A DNA stretch of 64,000 nt from Deinococcus sp. Marseille-Q6407 (GCF_946848805.1 NZ_CAMPFU010000002.1:270501-334500), one strand, 5' to 3'. Positions 10,080 to 28,198 are shown, counted from the first letter of the stretch. Numbers and translations are program-made. Notes: generated by a model not told the origin, from the letters alone.

Positions 10080-10597
10080 TGGATTCCGGCCTGACCATCC
10101 TGACCGCCATGATCACACCGGCGGTGCTGATCAGCGGGGCCGGCGCCATTCTGGTCAGCACCACCACCCGGGTGGGGCGGGTTACTGACCGCATCCGGCA
10201 CCAGGCCGAGCGTTTCCGCGGCCTGGTCGAGGGCGATCATCTGGACGAGGCCCTGGCCAACGCCGAAAAAGACATGATCATGCAGCAGCTGGAAATCCAC
10301 TCGCAGCGCAGCCGGATGCTGCTGCGGGCCATGACCGGCCTCTACATCGCCATCAGCCTGTTCGTGCTGGCCAGTGTCCTGATTGGCGCCCGCGAACTGA
10401 CCAAAGGCAATACCGGCCTGCTGCCCACCGTGCTGGCGGTGCTGGGCGCGCTTTCACTGGCCTATTCCACCCTGATGCTGAGCGTGGAAGTGCGCCTGAG
10501 CGCCCGGGCCTCGCGGCTGGAGATGCGGTTCATTCTGCAACTGGGTGAACGCTACGCTCAGCTTTACGACGAAGCCTACGAGCGCCCGGCCCAGTAA
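10079..10597 (+). CDS. DUF2721 family membrane protein
   Basis: 172-residue protein with a hydrophobic N-terminal helix (TAMITPAVLISGAGAILVST), a charged region with RVTDRIRHQAERFR, and two further helices (LYIAISLFVLASVLIG; LLPTVLAVLGALSLAYSTL). This matches the DUF2721 layout, of unknown function. The gene starts inside the TGA of the upstream secreted-protein gene (TGATG), so both are made from one mRNA. A bidirectional terminator follows. Confidence 0.8.
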   Translation: MDSGLTILTAMITPAVLISGAGAILVSTTTRVGRVTDRIRHQAERFRGLVEGDHLDEALANAEKDMIMQQLEIHSQRSRMLLRAMTGLYIAISLFVLASVLIGARELTKGNTGLLPTVLAVLGALSLAYSTLMLSVEVRLSARASRLEMRFILQLGERYAQLYDEAYERPAQ

Positions 10598-10610
10598 AAC
10601 CGCAGCCAAT

Positions 10611-10645
10611 AAAAAAGCCCCCTGCCCAGCGGCGGGGGGTTTTTT
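10611..10645. terminator. Bidirectional intrinsic terminator
   Basis: A-run (10611-10616), a GC stem of CCCCC against GGGGG, and T-run (10640-10645). It works for both strands and separates the convergent DUF2721 gene and rpoC. Confidence 0.85.
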
Positions 10646-10664
10646 AGAGCTGATCTGAGAGGAC

Positions 10665-15320
<4,656 letters not shown>

Positions 15321-15449
15321 TCAGACTCCTTCGGGAGTTAAGAGCGGAGAGAAATGCTGAGGTGGGGAGCAGGGAGGGAAGGGAGGCGGGAAGTGGCTTT
15401 TTTACCGGCCGCTGGGTGCCCAGCACACTTCCTTATTCCCCGTTAGCCC

Positions 15450-18899
<3,450 letters not shown>

Positions 18900-19325
18900 G
18901 TCCACCTCATGAGAATTGGGGGTTTTGAAATGATGGCGGGGCGGAGCAGGGAACCGGGGGAACCGCAGCGACACTCAACGCAGCTAGGCCAACGCCCCGG
19001 GCAGGGACAGTTGGCCGCGAAAAAGTCTCAGCGAGAGGCCAAGACAAAAAAAGCCGCTTTGCTTTGAGGTGCCTGGCTCGAGTAGAGCGGGGCGGGGCAG
19101 AGACGGCAGCTGGTGGGTGTGGGCAAGGTCTGGTCCTTTTCTTCTTCCGGGGAAAAGCCGGTGTGCTTAGAAGGCTCCATTCCAACCCATCATGGTTGGC
19201 TAAACTTGAGTATATCCCTTCGGCCAGCCCCGGTGCAAGGGGCCGGCCGGAGGATAAAGCCCTGGCCAAGGTGCCCGCCAGGAGCGGCAGAGTGGTCCGG
19301 CGGGGATAACCAGAAAAGGCCAGGC
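18900..19325 (-). promoter_or_regulatory. rpoBC leader region, about 300 nt
   Basis: From the promoter at 19209-19238 to rpoB the leader is about 300 nt with no protein-like frame. The first transcribed bases form a perfect 6-bp hairpin, CCAACC/GGTTGG around CATCAT (19182-19199). A short ORF of 8 codons (MMGWNGAF) begins inside its loop. At 19046-19066 an A/T-rich 5-bp stem is followed by a T-run on the transcript strand, a weak terminator-like element. The set recalls an attenuated leader, but that is inference. Confidence 0.45.
19209..19238 (-). promoter_or_regulatory. Sigma-70-type promoter of rpoBC
   Basis: On the minus strand, -35 TTGCAC (19233-19238) and -10 TATACT (19209-19214) are spaced 18 nt apart. 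Transcription should start near 19202. It is one of the few classic two-box promoters in the window. Confidence 0.7.
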
Positions 19326-19757
19326 TCAGGTCAGCGAGCGGTGGTCCACCATCATGCAGCGGTCCTGCACTACATCAATGCCAGCGGCGTTCAGAGCGGC
19401 CGCCGTCTGCGGGTCACGGATGCCCTGCTGCATCCAAACCAGGCGGGGGCGCGGATTCAGGCTGAGGATGTCGTCCAGATGCTCGTGGACCTTGTCCGAG
19501 CGGCGGAAAATCAGCACGATATCCACCGGCACCTGAATGTCCGACAGCTGCGCCGCGGCCGGGCATCCGAAGTATTCCTCGCCGCTTTCTGTCAGAGCCG
19601 GGTTGACCGGAATGATCCTGAAACCGCGCCGGTAGAGGTACTCGGGCACGTAGTGGGCCGCCCGGCTGGGATCACGGTGAAAGCCCAGAACGGCGATGGT
19701 GGCACCTTCCGGCCGCAGGTGCGCGGCCAGCTCCTGAGGACTGGACAGCAGGGTCAT
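19326..19757 (-). CDS. CoA-binding domain protein (YccU-like)
   Basis: 143-residue single-domain Rossmann protein of the CoA-binding (YccU) family. Visible features are TIAVLGFHRDPSRAAHYVPEYL near residue 20 (nucleotide loop), FRIIPVNPAL (strand 2) and the terminal VVQDRCMMVDH, which is characteristic of the family. Function in vivo is not established. It follows hemL by 42 nt on the same strand and has AGGGG 6 nt before its ATG, so it is probably the second gene of a hemL operon. Confidence 0.85.
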   Translation of the reverse strand: MTLLSSPQELAAHLRPEGATIAVLGFHRDPSRAAHYVPEYLYRRGFRIIPVNPALTESGEEYFGCPAAAQLSDIQVPVDIVLIFRRSDKVHEHLDDILSLNPRPRLVWMQQGIRDPQTAAALNAAGIDVVQDRCMMVDHRSLT

Positions 19758-19799
19758 GACAGCCCCTGGCAGGCGGCAAAAAGGTTGTATGCGATCATT

Positions 19800-21143
19800 T
19801 CAGAGTTCAGCATAGGCCCGCCGGGCAGCGTCCAGCGTGAGATTCAGTTCAGCGTCTCCGTGCGCGGCGCTCACAAAAATGCTCTCGAACTGGCTGGGTG
19901 CCCAGTACACGCCCTGGTCCAGCATGGCGCGGAACCAGCCGGCAAACGCCTGGGTATCGCTGCGGGCGGCCTGCTGATAACTGCTGATGCCGCCCTGCGG
20001 CGCCGCCTGATGAAAAGCTGTCAGCATGGAACCGATCTGGTTGACCGTCAGCGGCACGCCGGCTTCCTGAGCGGCGGCGCGTAAGCCATCTGCCAGTGCC
20101 GCCGTATAGCGTTCCAGCCCTGCATAGATTTCCGGGTGAGCCTGCAGTTCAGTCAGGGTTGCCAGGCCGGCGGCCATCGCCAGCGGATTGCCGCTCAGCG
20201 TGCCGGCCTGATATACCGGGCCACTGGGCGAGACCACTTCCATGATTTCGGCGCGGCCGCCGTAGGCTCCCACCGGCAGGCCCCCACCGATGATCTTGCC
20301 CCAGGTGATCAGGTCCGGCTGCAGGCCCAGTCGGCCGCTGGCACCCTGCAGCGACAGCCGGAAACCGGTCATCACCTCATCGGCAATCAGGAGGGTGCCG
20401 TGCTCGCGTACCCGGTGCAGCGCGGCCAGAAATTCAGCCGTGGGAATCAGCACGCCGGAGTTGCCCACCACCGGCTCGAAAATTACGGCGGCAATCTCCT
20501 GACCGCGTTCCTGCATTAGCCGGTCCAGCGCGGCCGGGTCGTTGTACTCGCTGACCAGGGTGAGGGCGGCGTACTCGGGCGGCACGCCGGCGCTGCTGGG
20601 GGCCGCTTCGCCCAGTTCGCCGCGCGCGGTGGTCAGCAGGCCGCTGCCGGCCTCGACCAGCAGACCGTCGGCGTGCCCGTGGTAATTGCCCCGGAACTTC
20701 ACGATGTACTTGCGGCCGGTGACCCCACGGGCCAGCCGCAGGGCACTCATGGTGGCCTCGGTGCCGGAGTTCACGAAGCGTACCCGCTCCACGCCCTGCT
20801 CCCGGGTCAGCTCCACCACTTTCTCGGCCAGCAGCACCTCGCGCTCGTTGGGCGCACCGAAAGAGGTGCCGCCCTGCAGGGCCTCGGCGACCGCTTCACG
20901 CACTGCCGGGTGGTTGTGGCCCAGAATCATCGGACCCCAGGAGCCGATGTAATCCAGCAGGCGCTGACCGTCGGCATTGGTCAGGTAGGCGCCTTCCGAG
21001 TGGGCGATGAAATGGGGATGCCCACCCACGCTGGCAAAGGCCCGCACCGGGCTGTTGACCCCGCCGGGCGTCACCTGCCGGGCGCGGGCAAAAAGGCTTT
21101 CTGAGAGGGGCTGCTCTAGCTTGGGACGGGCCTGTGTGGTCAT
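19800..21143 (-). CDS. hemL: Glutamate-1-semialdehyde 2,1-aminomutase
   Basis: PLP enzyme that converts glutamate-1-semialdehyde to 5-aminolevulinate in the C5 heme pathway; 447 residues. Recognisable: PGGVNSPVRAF, FVNSGTEATMSALRLAR, the Asp loop LLIADEVMTGFR and the PLP lysine in TWGKIIGGGLPVGAYGG (near residue 280). Class-III aminotransferase fold, cytosolic. The ATG at 21143 follows TAGACT by 7 nt without a Shine-Dalgarno (leaderless); the upstream 40 codons of the open frame are dropped. Confidence 0.97.
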   Translation of the reverse strand: MTTQARPKLEQPLSESLFARARQVTPGGVNSPVRAFASVGGHPHFIAHSEGAYLTNADGQRLLDYIGSWGPMILGHNHPAVREAVAEALQGGTSFGAPNEREVLLAEKVVELTREQGVERVRFVNSGTEATMSALRLARGVTGRKYIVKFRGNYHGHADGLLVEAGSGLLTTARGELGEAAPSSAGVPPEYAALTLVSEYNDPAALDRLMQERGQEIAAVIFEPVVGNSGVLIPTAEFLAALHRVREHGTLLIADEVMTGFRLSLQGASGRLGLQPDLITWGKIIGGGLPVGAYGGRAEIMEVVSPSGPVYQAGTLSGNPLAMAAGLATLTELQAHPEIYAGLERYTAALADGLRAAAQEAGVPLTVNQIGSMLTAFHQAAPQGGISSYQQAARSDTQAFAGWFRAMLDQGVYWAPSQFESIFVSAAHGDAELNLTLDAARRAYAEL

Positions 21144-21256
21144 GGGAGGCAGTCTAGAGCAGCTTCTCCTGGCCGCGCTGTGGCTGAAGTGGGAAAAGCG
21201 GCGTTCCCGTTTTCCACTTTTTGGCAGCTGGGCGGGCGAGTGACCTATGACCAGGC

Positions 21257-21283
21257 AAAACAAAGCCCCGCGTGATGCGGGGC
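21257..21283 (-). terminator. Intrinsic terminator of the LEA gene
   Basis: Perfect 7-bp stem GCCCCGC/GCGGGGC (21265-21271, 21277-21283) with a 5-nt loop, followed on the minus strand by TTTGTTTT. It sits downstream of the LEA-like gene. Confidence 0.85.
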
Positions 21284-21325
21284 CGGGCAGAACTGGGAAA
21301 GGGGCCAGGATTGAGCGTTTAAGCT

Positions 21326-22054
21326 TTAGAACTTGCGTTCGCTGGGCTTGCCGCTGCTGGGGTTGGCGCCAGTGTCAATGATGCTTTCCGTATCGTTGCT
21401 GCTGCCCTTCTGGCTGGCGGCGGTGTTGTTGGTGTAGGGCCAGGCGCCCGACTGGGTGCCCTTGCCGCTGTCCTTCTGAAGGTCCTGCTTGACTTCGCCG
21501 GCCTTCTGCTGGGCAGCGTCCTTGGCGTCTTCAGCCTTGTCCTTGAGCTGTTCGCCGGCTTGCTGGACGTCCTGCTTGACTTCGCCGGCTTTCTGCTGGG
21601 CAGCGTCCTTGGCGTCTTCAGCCTTGTCCTTGAGCTGATCCACGGCGCCCGCAGCCTTGTCCTGGACCTTGGAAGCGGCGTCCTGAGCATCGGACTTCAG
21701 CTGCTGGCCGGCCTGCTGCACAGTGCCCTGGTTGTCGCGGGCGGTGTCGGCCACGTCCTTGGCGGCGTGGGCAGCCGTGTCGCCGACTTCGGCCACCTGC
21801 GAAGCGATGGTGCTGCCGGCGTCCTGAGCGGCCTGCTTGGTCTGTTCCCAGCCCTTGGACACGCTGTTGCCCAGATCCTCGGCAGCGTCTTTGAGGCCCA
21901 GTTCGGACAGCTTGGCGTCAATGGCGCGGCGGTTCTGTTCGCGGGTCACCAGGTAGATACCGGCGCCCAGCACCACTCCAAAAATCAGCAGTTTGCCAAA
22001 AGAGTTGGAGTCGGAATCGTTCCTGCGGTCATAACGGTTATTGTTTCGTCCCAT
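21326..22054 (-). CDS. Membrane-anchored LEA-like desiccation protein
   Basis: 242 residues. A hydrophobic anchor lies at about 20-37 (KLLIFGVVLGAGIYLV). Residues about 48-195 are Ala/Lys/Asp/Glu/Gln-rich amphipathic repeats of the group-3 LEA type (KDKAEDAKDAAQQKAGEV), with 11-residue periodicity. The tail is Ser/Asn/Gly-rich. LEA proteins stabilise proteins and membranes during drying; Deinococcus is known to carry them. Two 68-bp units (21483-21550, 21570-21637) differ at one base and give a 29-residue exact protein repeat. TAGATT lies 6 nt before the ATG (leaderless). Orientation of the anchor is not certain. Confidence 0.82.
   Translation of the reverse strand: MGRNNNRYDRRNDSDSNSFGKLLIFGVVLGAGIYLVTREQNRRAIDAKLSELGLKDAAEDLGNSVSKGWEQTKQAAQDAGSTIASQVAEVGDTAAHAAKDVADTARDNQGTVQQAGQQLKSDAQDAASKVQDKAAGAVDQLKDKAEDAKDAAQQKAGEVKQDVQQAGEQLKDKAEDAKDAAQQKAGEVKQDLQKDSGKGTQSGAWPYTNNTAASQKGSSNDTESIIDTGANPSSGKPSERKF
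21483..21637. repeat. Two 68-bp near-identical units inside the LEA gene
   Basis: Units at 21483-21550 and 21570-21637, period 87 bp, one mismatch that I can find. The period is a multiple of three, so the frame is kept. Looks like a recent in-frame duplication that lengthened the LEA helix. Confidence 0.85.
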
Positions 22055-22177
22055 ATATCCAATCTAGGTCACGTTTTCCCGCGGGATGTGAGTATGCATT
22101 ATGTGCGAATTCAGATTTGGTTGATCAGTGCCGGGTGGGCGCAGCTGCCGCTTCTGTCAGAGGACAGGTACGCCTGC

Positions 22178-22585
22178 TCAGGCCAGCCAATCGCCGAGGC
22201 GCAGCCGTTTCAGCAGCTCGGGCGCGAAAATCCATTCTTCGGGTTCGCCGCCTTGCAGGCCGCCGCGCACTTCCAGCAGCACGTAACCTCGGTCCCGGTA
22301 AAACGCCTTGATTTCTTCCCAGGCCTTGGCCTCGTCGTCTGCGCCTTCCAGTTCCAGGTCGCTGTAGGTGTCCCACAGTTCACCGTCCACCTCGGCGCTT
22401 TGCAGGGCTTCGGCGTAGGCGCTCAGGGCGTAGGCGTCTACCGGTTCGGCCCGGGGGGGGCGCTCAGCCGGCGCCAGCGCCGCCGGGGTGCCGTCCGGCA
22501 GCTCGCAAAGTGAGCCGAGCCAGCCGGCCCACTGCTCCGGGGAAAGGGTGAGATGCAGGTTGTCGCCGGGCTGAGAATGGGTCAT
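22178..22585 (-). CDS. Hypothetical acidic protein, 135 aa
   Basis: I do not recognise a family. The product is 135 residues, acidic, Leu/Glu/Trp-rich, with no signal or membrane segment; the C-terminal half has an alpha/beta pattern (EEIKAFYRDRGYVLLEVRGG). The ATG at 22585 follows TATGCT by 7 nt (leaderless), which decides the start over the ATG four codons upstream. Codon use is like its neighbours. Confidence 0.65.
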   Translation of the reverse strand: MTHSQPGDNLHLTLSPEQWAGWLGSLCELPDGTPAALAPAERPPRAEPVDAYALSAYAEALQSAEVDGELWDTYSDLELEGADDEAKAWEEIKAFYRDRGYVLLEVRGGLQGGEPEEWIFAPELLKRLRLGDWLA

Positions 22586-22662
22586 GGCACGCAGCATAGC
22601 CTTTAGGTCTGCTTGGCTTCTGCGTCGGCCCGGCCGGGTCAGCCCCTAGACTGAGAAACGAT

Positions 22663-23676
22663 ATGGCACGCAAGGCAGCACAGAGCAGCAAGAAGACATT
22701 CGGCCGGGTTCTGGCCCTGCTGGGCCTCAGCGCCCTGCTGGGTCTGGCCCCGGTAGGCCTGACCGGAGTTCCCTTTGCAGAACTGAATGCCGCTCAGGCC
22801 CAGTCGGGCGGCGGGTTCGGCGGCAGCAGCCGGGGTGGCGGTGGCTACTCGGGCGGTGGCTACAGCGGCGGCGGATATTCCGGTGGCGGCTACAGTGGCG
22901 GTGGCTACCGGGGTGGCGGCTACAGCGGCGGCGGCGGGTTTTATCCGGTGCCGATGGGCGGCCCCATCATCATCGGTGGTGGCGGCGGTGGCGGCGGCAT
23001 CCTGGGCCTGGTGCTGTTCGGGGTGGTGATGACCATGGTGATCGGCTCCATGCGCCGGGCCATGAGCGGCGGTGCCCGTGGCCTGGCCGGCGGTCTGGAA
23101 GACACCGGCGCCCGCGCGGTGCTGGTGCAGGTGGCGCTGACCCACGGCGACGAGGTCAAGGCGGCGATGCAGGAAGTGGCCCACCGGGGCGACCCTGATA
23201 CCGACGAGGGCCTGGCCCGCATGATTCAGGAGGCGGCTGTGGTACTGCTGCGGCAGCGGGCCCGCTGGACCTACGGCCGGGTCGCCGTGACCGGCGGCGG
23301 CGCCCAGCAGACCGACGGCCAGGTGGGCGCCTGGGCCACCCAGGCCCGCGCCGCCTTTACCCGCCAGACCACCAGCCACTACCAGAACAATGACGACAGC
23401 TCGGCCTACGAGCACGCCACCGATTACCGCTATGAGAAAGAAATTGGCGATCTGTACCTGGTGGTGACCATTGCGGTGGCGGCGCACGCTTTCCCGGCAC
23501 TGGGTCAGACCGATCAGCCCAGCGCCCGCGAGATTGAGGCCGTTCTGCAGGCGATCAGCGGCGTCAGCGGCCGCACCCTGATTCGCGGCGAGGTGGTCTG
23601 GAGCCCTGACGCCGAGGGCGAGTTCCTCAGCGAAGACGAGACCATCATGAAGTACAGCGAGCTGAGTAAAATCTAA
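22663..23676 (+). CDS. DUF1517 family protein with Gly/Tyr-rich linker
   Basis: 337 residues. An N-terminal hydrophobic stretch ([18 protein letters not shown]) may be a signal or anchor. Residues about 48-95 are a [10 protein letters not shown] repeat, then a Gly run and a membrane helix ([17 protein letters not shown]). The C-terminal 200 residues match DUF1517 ([17 protein letters not shown] is the typical strand), known from cyanobacteria and plastids, of unknown function. Gly/Tyr repeats of this kind are flexible and may drive self-association. TAGACT lies 10 nt upstream of the ATG. Confidence 0.78.
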   Translation: MARKAAQSSKKTFGRVLALLGLSALLGLAPVGLTGVPFAELNAAQAQSGGGFGGSSRGGGGYSGGGYSGGGYSGGGYSGGGYRGGGYSGGGGFYPVPMGGPIIIGGGGGGGGILGLVLFGVVMTMVIGSMRRAMSGGARGLAGGLEDTGARAVLVQVALTHGDEVKAAMQEVAHRGDPDTDEGLARMIQEAAVVLLRQRARWTYGRVAVTGGGAQQTDGQVGAWATQARAAFTRQTTSHYQNNDDSSAYEHATDYRYEKEIGDLYLVVTIAVAAHAFPALGQTDQPSAREIEAVLQAISGVSGRTLIRGEVVWSPDAEGEFLSEDETIMKYSELSKI

Positions 23677-23701
23677 TCTCGCCTTTTTCGCCGGTCTGCG
23701 C

Positions 23702-24541
23702 TTAGACCCGCTGGGGTTGTTGCCCCACCGGCAGCGCAGGCTGCTCGCGTGGCAGCCAGCGGCCCAGCAGCCGTGGCACGGCCGCACCTGCAAACAGCAC
23801 CAGCACGGCGTAGCGCAGGGCTGTAACCACTGCCAGCGCTTTCCAGGCGGCCGGTAGCAGCACCGACAAGGCCAGATAAAGCGCCAGCACCAGGGCCAGT
23901 CCCAGGACGCCCACCAACAGCCGTCCGGCCCAGCCGCGCGGTGGGGCATAATCCGGCTGCACTGCCCAGAACCCGGCCAGCATTCCTAGCCCGGCCGGCA
24001 GTTCGCGGGGGATACCGGCCGGCAGCAGTAAGCAGGCCAGCAGCACAGCGGCCAGGACGCCCCAGCGCCATAGGGCATCGCTGGGCAGTGCCCAGTGCCG
24101 CGAGCCGGCCAGCGCTGCAAACACCACGCCCAGCGCCAAACCTGCCAGGACATCGGCCGGGTAGTGGACACCCAGAGCGATGCGGGAGTAGGCGATCAGT
24201 CCGGTCAGCAACGCGGCTACAGCCCAGAGCCAGGGCCGGCGCTGCTGCGCTGCCAATCCCAGCCACAGGGTACTGCCCAGCTGGGCGTGCCCGCTGGGAA
24301 AGCTGGGGCCGCCGGCGGTGGCGCGGGCTGCTGCGCTGGGTGCGGTGTCGCCGGCGGTAAAGGGCCGGGGCAGGTCCAGCGAATATTTCAGGGCCGAGTT
24401 GACCAGGTACGACAGCGCGAAGGCCACCCCCAGCTGCTGCGCCCCGCGCGGGTTGACCAGCCAGGTATACAGGGCCAGCACGGCGATAAACACTTCGTCG
24501 CGGCCCAGAGCAGTGATGGCCAGCCAGAGGTCGAAAGTCAT
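23702..24541 (-). CDS. PAP2-family membrane phosphatase
   Basis: Integral membrane phosphatase, 279 residues. All three PAP2 motifs are intact: KYSLDLPRP near residue 52, PSGH near 82-85, and [12 protein letters not shown] near 119-130 (catalytic His and Asp). Substrates of the family include undecaprenyl and phosphatidyl phosphates; which applies here is unknown. Five to seven helices follow the catalytic part. TAGACT lies 7 nt before the ATG at 24541 (leaderless). It follows the histidine kinase on the same strand after 46 nt. Confidence 0.88.
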   Translation of the reverse strand: MTFDLWLAITALGRDEVFIAVLALYTWLVNPRGAQQLGVAFALSYLVNSALKYSLDLPRPFTAGDTAPSAAARATAGGPSFPSGHAQLGSTLWLGLAAQQRRPWLWAVAALLTGLIAYSRIALGVHYPADVLAGLALGVVFAALAGSRHWALPSDALWRWGVLAAVLLACLLLPAGIPRELPAGLGMLAGFWAVQPDYAPPRGWAGRLLVGVLGLALVLALYLALSVLLPAAWKALAVVTALRYAVLVLFAGAAVPRLLGRWLPREQPALPVGQQPQRV

Positions 24542-24587
24542 ATCCGGCAGTCTAGAGCAGCGGCGGCTGGCTGCTCCGGGCCGCTCC

Positions 24588-27467
24588 TCAGACCGGCAGC
24601 CAGATATGGATCCGGGTACCCCCGCCGGGCCGGCTGTCCAGTTCCAGGCGGCCGCCGGCCAGCTGGGCACGTTCGCGCAGCCCCAGCAGGCCCAAGTGTC
24701 CCTGCGCCGCCAGCGCGGCCGCCGCAGCCGGGTCGAAGCCCTGGCCGTCGTCGCTGACAGTGGTCTGGAGGCTGCCGGGGCCGAAAGTGATCCGCACCGC
24801 TGCCGAGTTGGCGCGGGCGTGTTTGTCCACATTTGCCAGAGCCTCGCCCACCAGCCGGAAGAGGGTGACTTCCTGAGCGGGGCTGAGGACCAGCTCCTCG
24901 CCGCTGACTTCCAGCCGCGCCGGGGTGCGGGCCTGGGTGCAGAGCCACTCCAGCGCAGGCAGCAGCCCCAGGTCGTCCAGCACGCTAGGGCGCAGGAAAC
25001 GGGCAAAGCGCCGCACCCCGGCGGCGATGTCGCTCAGTTCGCCGGCCACGGCCTGAATATCGGCGGCGGCCTGCGGGGCCTGTTTTTCCAGCCGCAGGAC
25101 CCGCCGGCGGGCGGCGACCAGCAGCTGGGCGGTTTCGTCGTGCAGCTCGCGGGAAATGCGGCGGCGTTCTTCCTCCTGCGCCTGGGTGAACAGGGCCAGA
25201 AAAGTGCGCAGCTCGTCGCGGCGGGCCGAGGCGGCCGCCAGTTCCTGCCCGCGCTGTGAAATCTGGCCCAGCAGCCGGTAGTGTTCGCTGAGGTCGCGGC
25301 CCATCACCAGCAGGCTGGGGCTGCCCGACAGCGGTCCCAGCTGCAGTTCCAGCCGGCGCCCGGCCAGGGTTACTTCGGCGCGCAGGGGGGGCTGCCCGGC
25401 CCGCAGGCCCTGTCCCTGTGCCCACAGCGCTGTCCAGCGTTCCTGGCCGGCCTCATCGCCCCCCACCCACTCGGCCAGCCGAGCCTGGGGCGCCAGGGCC
25501 GCTTGCGGATGCCCGGCCAGCAGACGGCGGGCGGCCGGATTGGCGTAGAGCACCCGGCCCTGCGGGTCGGCTGTCAGAATCAGGTCGTGGCTGCTTTCGG
25601 CCAGCTGGCGGTATCCGGCTTCCGAGCGGGCCAGTGCTTCGGCCAGTTGCTGCCGGCCAAGGCGGTCGGCCAGGTGGCTGCACAGCCGGTGGGCCAGCCG
25701 CAGGGTGGCCTGCGGAGGCAGGTCTAGCCCTGGATCGTCGGCATAGAGCAGGCCCAGTACCTCCTGACCGTGGCGCAACGGGGCCAGCAGGGCACTGCCA
25801 GCCCCCGGCTGCACCCAGCGGCGCGGCAGCGGCCTGGGGCCACGGCCCAGTTGCCCGGCCAGCTCTACCAGTTCGGCGCCGGCAGGGAGCGGCATTCCGT
25901 GAGCGGCGGCGCCCACGCCGGGCAGCCACAGCAGGCCGCGCAGCAGGGTACCCAGCAGCCGCTCCAGATCGTGGCGGGTCAGTCCTGCTTCCAGCCGCTG
26001 TGAGATGTCCAGCAACGTGGCAGCTTCACGCTCACGTTCCTGGCCTTCGCCGTACAGCAGCGCGTTTTCGATGGCGAGGGCCGCCTGCACGCTGAGGGCG
26101 TCGGCCAGTTTCAGGTCGGTGTCGTCCAGCGGAAGAGGCGCGTGGTAGTACAGCGTGAGCACCCCGAAAGGCCCCCGCCGGGTGGTCAGTGGCAGCGCCA
26201 GCACCCCCCGGAACGGATACTCGCCGGCGGCCAACAGGGCGCGGGTGTAGCGGCTGCCCCCGCCCAGCCCCGAGGCCGGAAAGTCGCGGCACTCGGCCCG
26301 CATGCCCGTGGCAAATGCTTGCCCGCTCAGGCCACTGCCGGGGCGTACCCGGGCGCGCAGCACCCACTCGCTGGGCAGGTTGAGCGCCGAGTGAACGCCC
26401 AGCGTACGGCCGCCGGGGCCGGGAGTATAGAGGGCCGCCGCGTCGGCGCCGAACAGCCCGGCCGTGCGTGAGAGCAACTCCGCCAGGGTGTCGCTCAGGC
26501 GCAGGCTGCCGGCCAGGGCCAGCCCCAGTTCGCGCAGCACGCTTTCGCCCTGGCGCCCGCGGGTGGCCTCGGCAAAGCGCCGGGCGCTGCCCAGGGCCAG
26601 CCCGGCCTGCTCGGCCAGTTCCAGCAGCAGTGCGGCGTCGCCGGGGGCGGGAGCGTCCCGGTCCGAATCGGCGTACAGCAAACCCAGCGGTTCGCCGCGC
26701 ACCCGCAGCGGGGCCAGCAGTGCCGTCTGCGGCGCCAGCGAGGCCAGGCTGCGGCCCAGCGGAGTCTCAGCGTCCTGAGCCGCGCGGTAACTGATGACCT
26801 CGCCGCGTTCCAGCAGCGCAGCGTAAGTGACCGGCCCCACCCCGATCTCGCCGGGTGGCCGGTTCCCGAAGCCGGTGCTCCAGATTTCCTGCAGTGGCGC
26901 GTAGCCCCGCTCGCCGGGCCGGCCGGCCAGCAGCCCTGCAAAGGCCCGCTGAAAGCCCAGGGCCTGCGCGGCCACCTCCACCACCGCTGTCAGAATCTGT
27001 TCGTGGTCCAGGCTGCCATGGGTGCGGCGCACCAGCTGGTCTATAGCCGCCGCCACCCGTCCGCGCCCGGCCTGCAGCTCGCGCGAGCGGGTGGCTTCCA
27101 GCGCCAGCCCCAGCGTGCCGGCCAGTGCCGGCCATTCCTGCGCCAGCCCGGGGCGGCCGGCCACCACTTCCAGCGTGCCGAAAGCGTGCGGCACTACGCC
27201 GAACGGGAGCGCGCACAGCAGGCCTTCCTCACAGGGCTGTGGGCTGCGGCGCACCAGTTCTCCGGTGGCCAGCGTCAGGCCATGGCCGCTTTCGGCCAGC
27301 CGCTCTAGCCCCCCGCCGGTCTGCACCCAGACGGCCACGCCGTGTGCCCCGGCCCAGCCGCAGGCCCACTCGGCCAGCGCTGCGGCAAAAGCGGCTGTGT
27401 CGGTATGCGTCAGCAGCTCGGCCGGCAGCGTGGCGGGGACGGTGAGGGAGGAGGGCAGCTCAGTCAA
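24588..27467 (-). CDS. Multi-GAF sensor histidine kinase (NarX/DegS class)
   Basis: 959 residues, no membrane segment. Four GAF-like domains are visible (about 15-135, 150-290, 315-475, 490-620), each ending in a [15 protein letters not shown] strand pair; the first is the weakest. A PAS domain follows (about 630-740: [18 protein letters not shown]). The HisKA_3 helix has [16 protein letters not shown] with the phospho-acceptor His near 776, and HATPase_c has [13 protein letters not shown] and [12 protein letters not shown]. It probably senses a cytoplasmic or diffusible ligand. The response regulator gene is 14 nt upstream on the same strand, making a two-component operon. Confidence 0.93.
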   Translation of the reverse strand: MTELPSSLTVPATLPAELLTHTDTAAFAAALAEWACGWAGAHGVAVWVQTGGGLERLAESGHGLTLATGELVRRSPQPCEEGLLCALPFGVVPHAFGTLEVVAGRPGLAQEWPALAGTLGLALEATRSRELQAGRGRVAAAIDQLVRRTHGSLDHEQILTAVVEVAAQALGFQRAFAGLLAGRPGERGYAPLQEIWSTGFGNRPPGEIGVGPVTYAALLERGEVISYRAAQDAETPLGRSLASLAPQTALLAPLRVRGEPLGLLYADSDRDAPAPGDAALLLELAEQAGLALGSARRFAEATRGRQGESVLRELGLALAGSLRLSDTLAELLSRTAGLFGADAAALYTPGPGGRTLGVHSALNLPSEWVLRARVRPGSGLSGQAFATGMRAECRDFPASGLGGGSRYTRALLAAGEYPFRGVLALPLTTRRGPFGVLTLYYHAPLPLDDTDLKLADALSVQAALAIENALLYGEGQEREREAATLLDISQRLEAGLTRHDLERLLGTLLRGLLWLPGVGAAAHGMPLPAGAELVELAGQLGRGPRPLPRRWVQPGAGSALLAPLRHGQEVLGLLYADDPGLDLPPQATLRLAHRLCSHLADRLGRQQLAEALARSEAGYRQLAESSHDLILTADPQGRVLYANPAARRLLAGHPQAALAPQARLAEWVGGDEAGQERWTALWAQGQGLRAGQPPLRAEVTLAGRRLELQLGPLSGSPSLLVMGRDLSEHYRLLGQISQRGQELAAASARRDELRTFLALFTQAQEEERRRISRELHDETAQLLVAARRRVLRLEKQAPQAAADIQAVAGELSDIAAGVRRFARFLRPSVLDDLGLLPALEWLCTQARTPARLEVSGEELVLSPAQEVTLFRLVGEALANVDKHARANSAAVRITFGPGSLQTTVSDDGQGFDPAAAAALAAQGHLGLLGLRERAQLAGGRLELDSRPGGGTRIHIWLPV

Positions 27468-27481
27468 GGTTTCCGGCCTCC

Positions 27482-28144
27482 CTACAGGCCTTGCGGGTCA
27501 ATCCAGCCACGCCGGATGCCTGCCAGCACGGCCTCGGTGCGGCTGCCCACGTTCAGTTTGGAAAAGACGTTGCCCAGGTGCACCTGCACCGTGCGCGGCG
27601 AGATGCCCAGGGCGCGGGCGATGTCCTTGTTGCTGCCGCCGCGTGCCGCTGCCCGCAGCACTTCCAGCTCGCGCGGGCTGAGGTCTTCGGTGAGGTCCAT
27701 CTCGGCGGGCGCCTGCGCGCTGAAACGGGCCATCACCTTGCGGGCGATGCTGGGGTGCAGCACGCTTTCGCCGGCTGCCACGGCGCGCACGGCCCGCAGC
27801 AGTTCTTCCTCGCTGGCCTCCTTGAGCAGGTAGCCGGCCGCGCCCGCTTCCAGCGCGGCAAACACGTAAGCGTCGTCGTCGTAGCTGCTCAGCACCAGCA
27901 CCGAAACGCGGCCCTGCCCCGCCTTGATGCGGCGGGTGGCCTCCACGCCGGTCATGTCGGGCATGGACATGTCCATCAGCACGATGTCGGGGTTCAGCAC
28001 CTGCGCCTTGGCGACCACGTCCGCGCCACTGCTCGCCTCGCCCAGCACGCGCAGGTCGGCTTCCGCTTCCAGCGGTTCGCGGGTGCCCTTGCGCACCACC
28101 GGGTGGTCGTCGGCCAGCAGCAGGGTAATGGGTGAAGCTTGCAT
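27482..28144 (-). CDS. NarL/LuxR-type response regulator
   Basis: 220 residues. The receiver domain (1-120) has the acidic pair ADDH, phospho-acceptor Asp 58 in IVLMDMSMP, and Lys in [10 protein letters not shown]. The C-terminal LuxR HTH (about 150-212) reads [15 protein letters not shown] then [19 protein letters not shown]. It should be phosphorylated by the kinase encoded immediately downstream. TACACT lies 7 nt before the ATG (leaderless), so it opens the operon. The target regulon cannot be inferred. Confidence 0.95.
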   Translation of the reverse strand: MQASPITLLLADDHPVVRKGTREPLEAEADLRVLGEASSGADVVAKAQVLNPDIVLMDMSMPDMTGVEATRRIKAGQGRVSVLVLSSYDDDAYVFAALEAGAAGYLLKEASEEELLRAVRAVAAGESVLHPSIARKVMARFSAQAPAEMDLTEDLSPRELEVLRAAARGGSNKDIARALGISPRTVQVHLGNVFSKLNVGSRTEAVLAGIRRGWIDPQGL

Positions 28145-28198
28145 GACGTTCAGTGTACGGGCCTGGCGCGCGGGGCAGGCAGCGCCCGGTGTCGGACT

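Noticed and set aside
18907..19269. 120-codon frame in the rpoB leader as a gene
   Set aside because: It covers the promoter and leader structures, is Arg/Pro-rich and matches no family.
21144..21160. CTAGAGCA near hemL (also near 24551 and 40826) as remnants of the MITE
   Set aside because: Only about 8 bp matches, and at these sites it is part of the -10 hexamer on the other strand; no further similarity.
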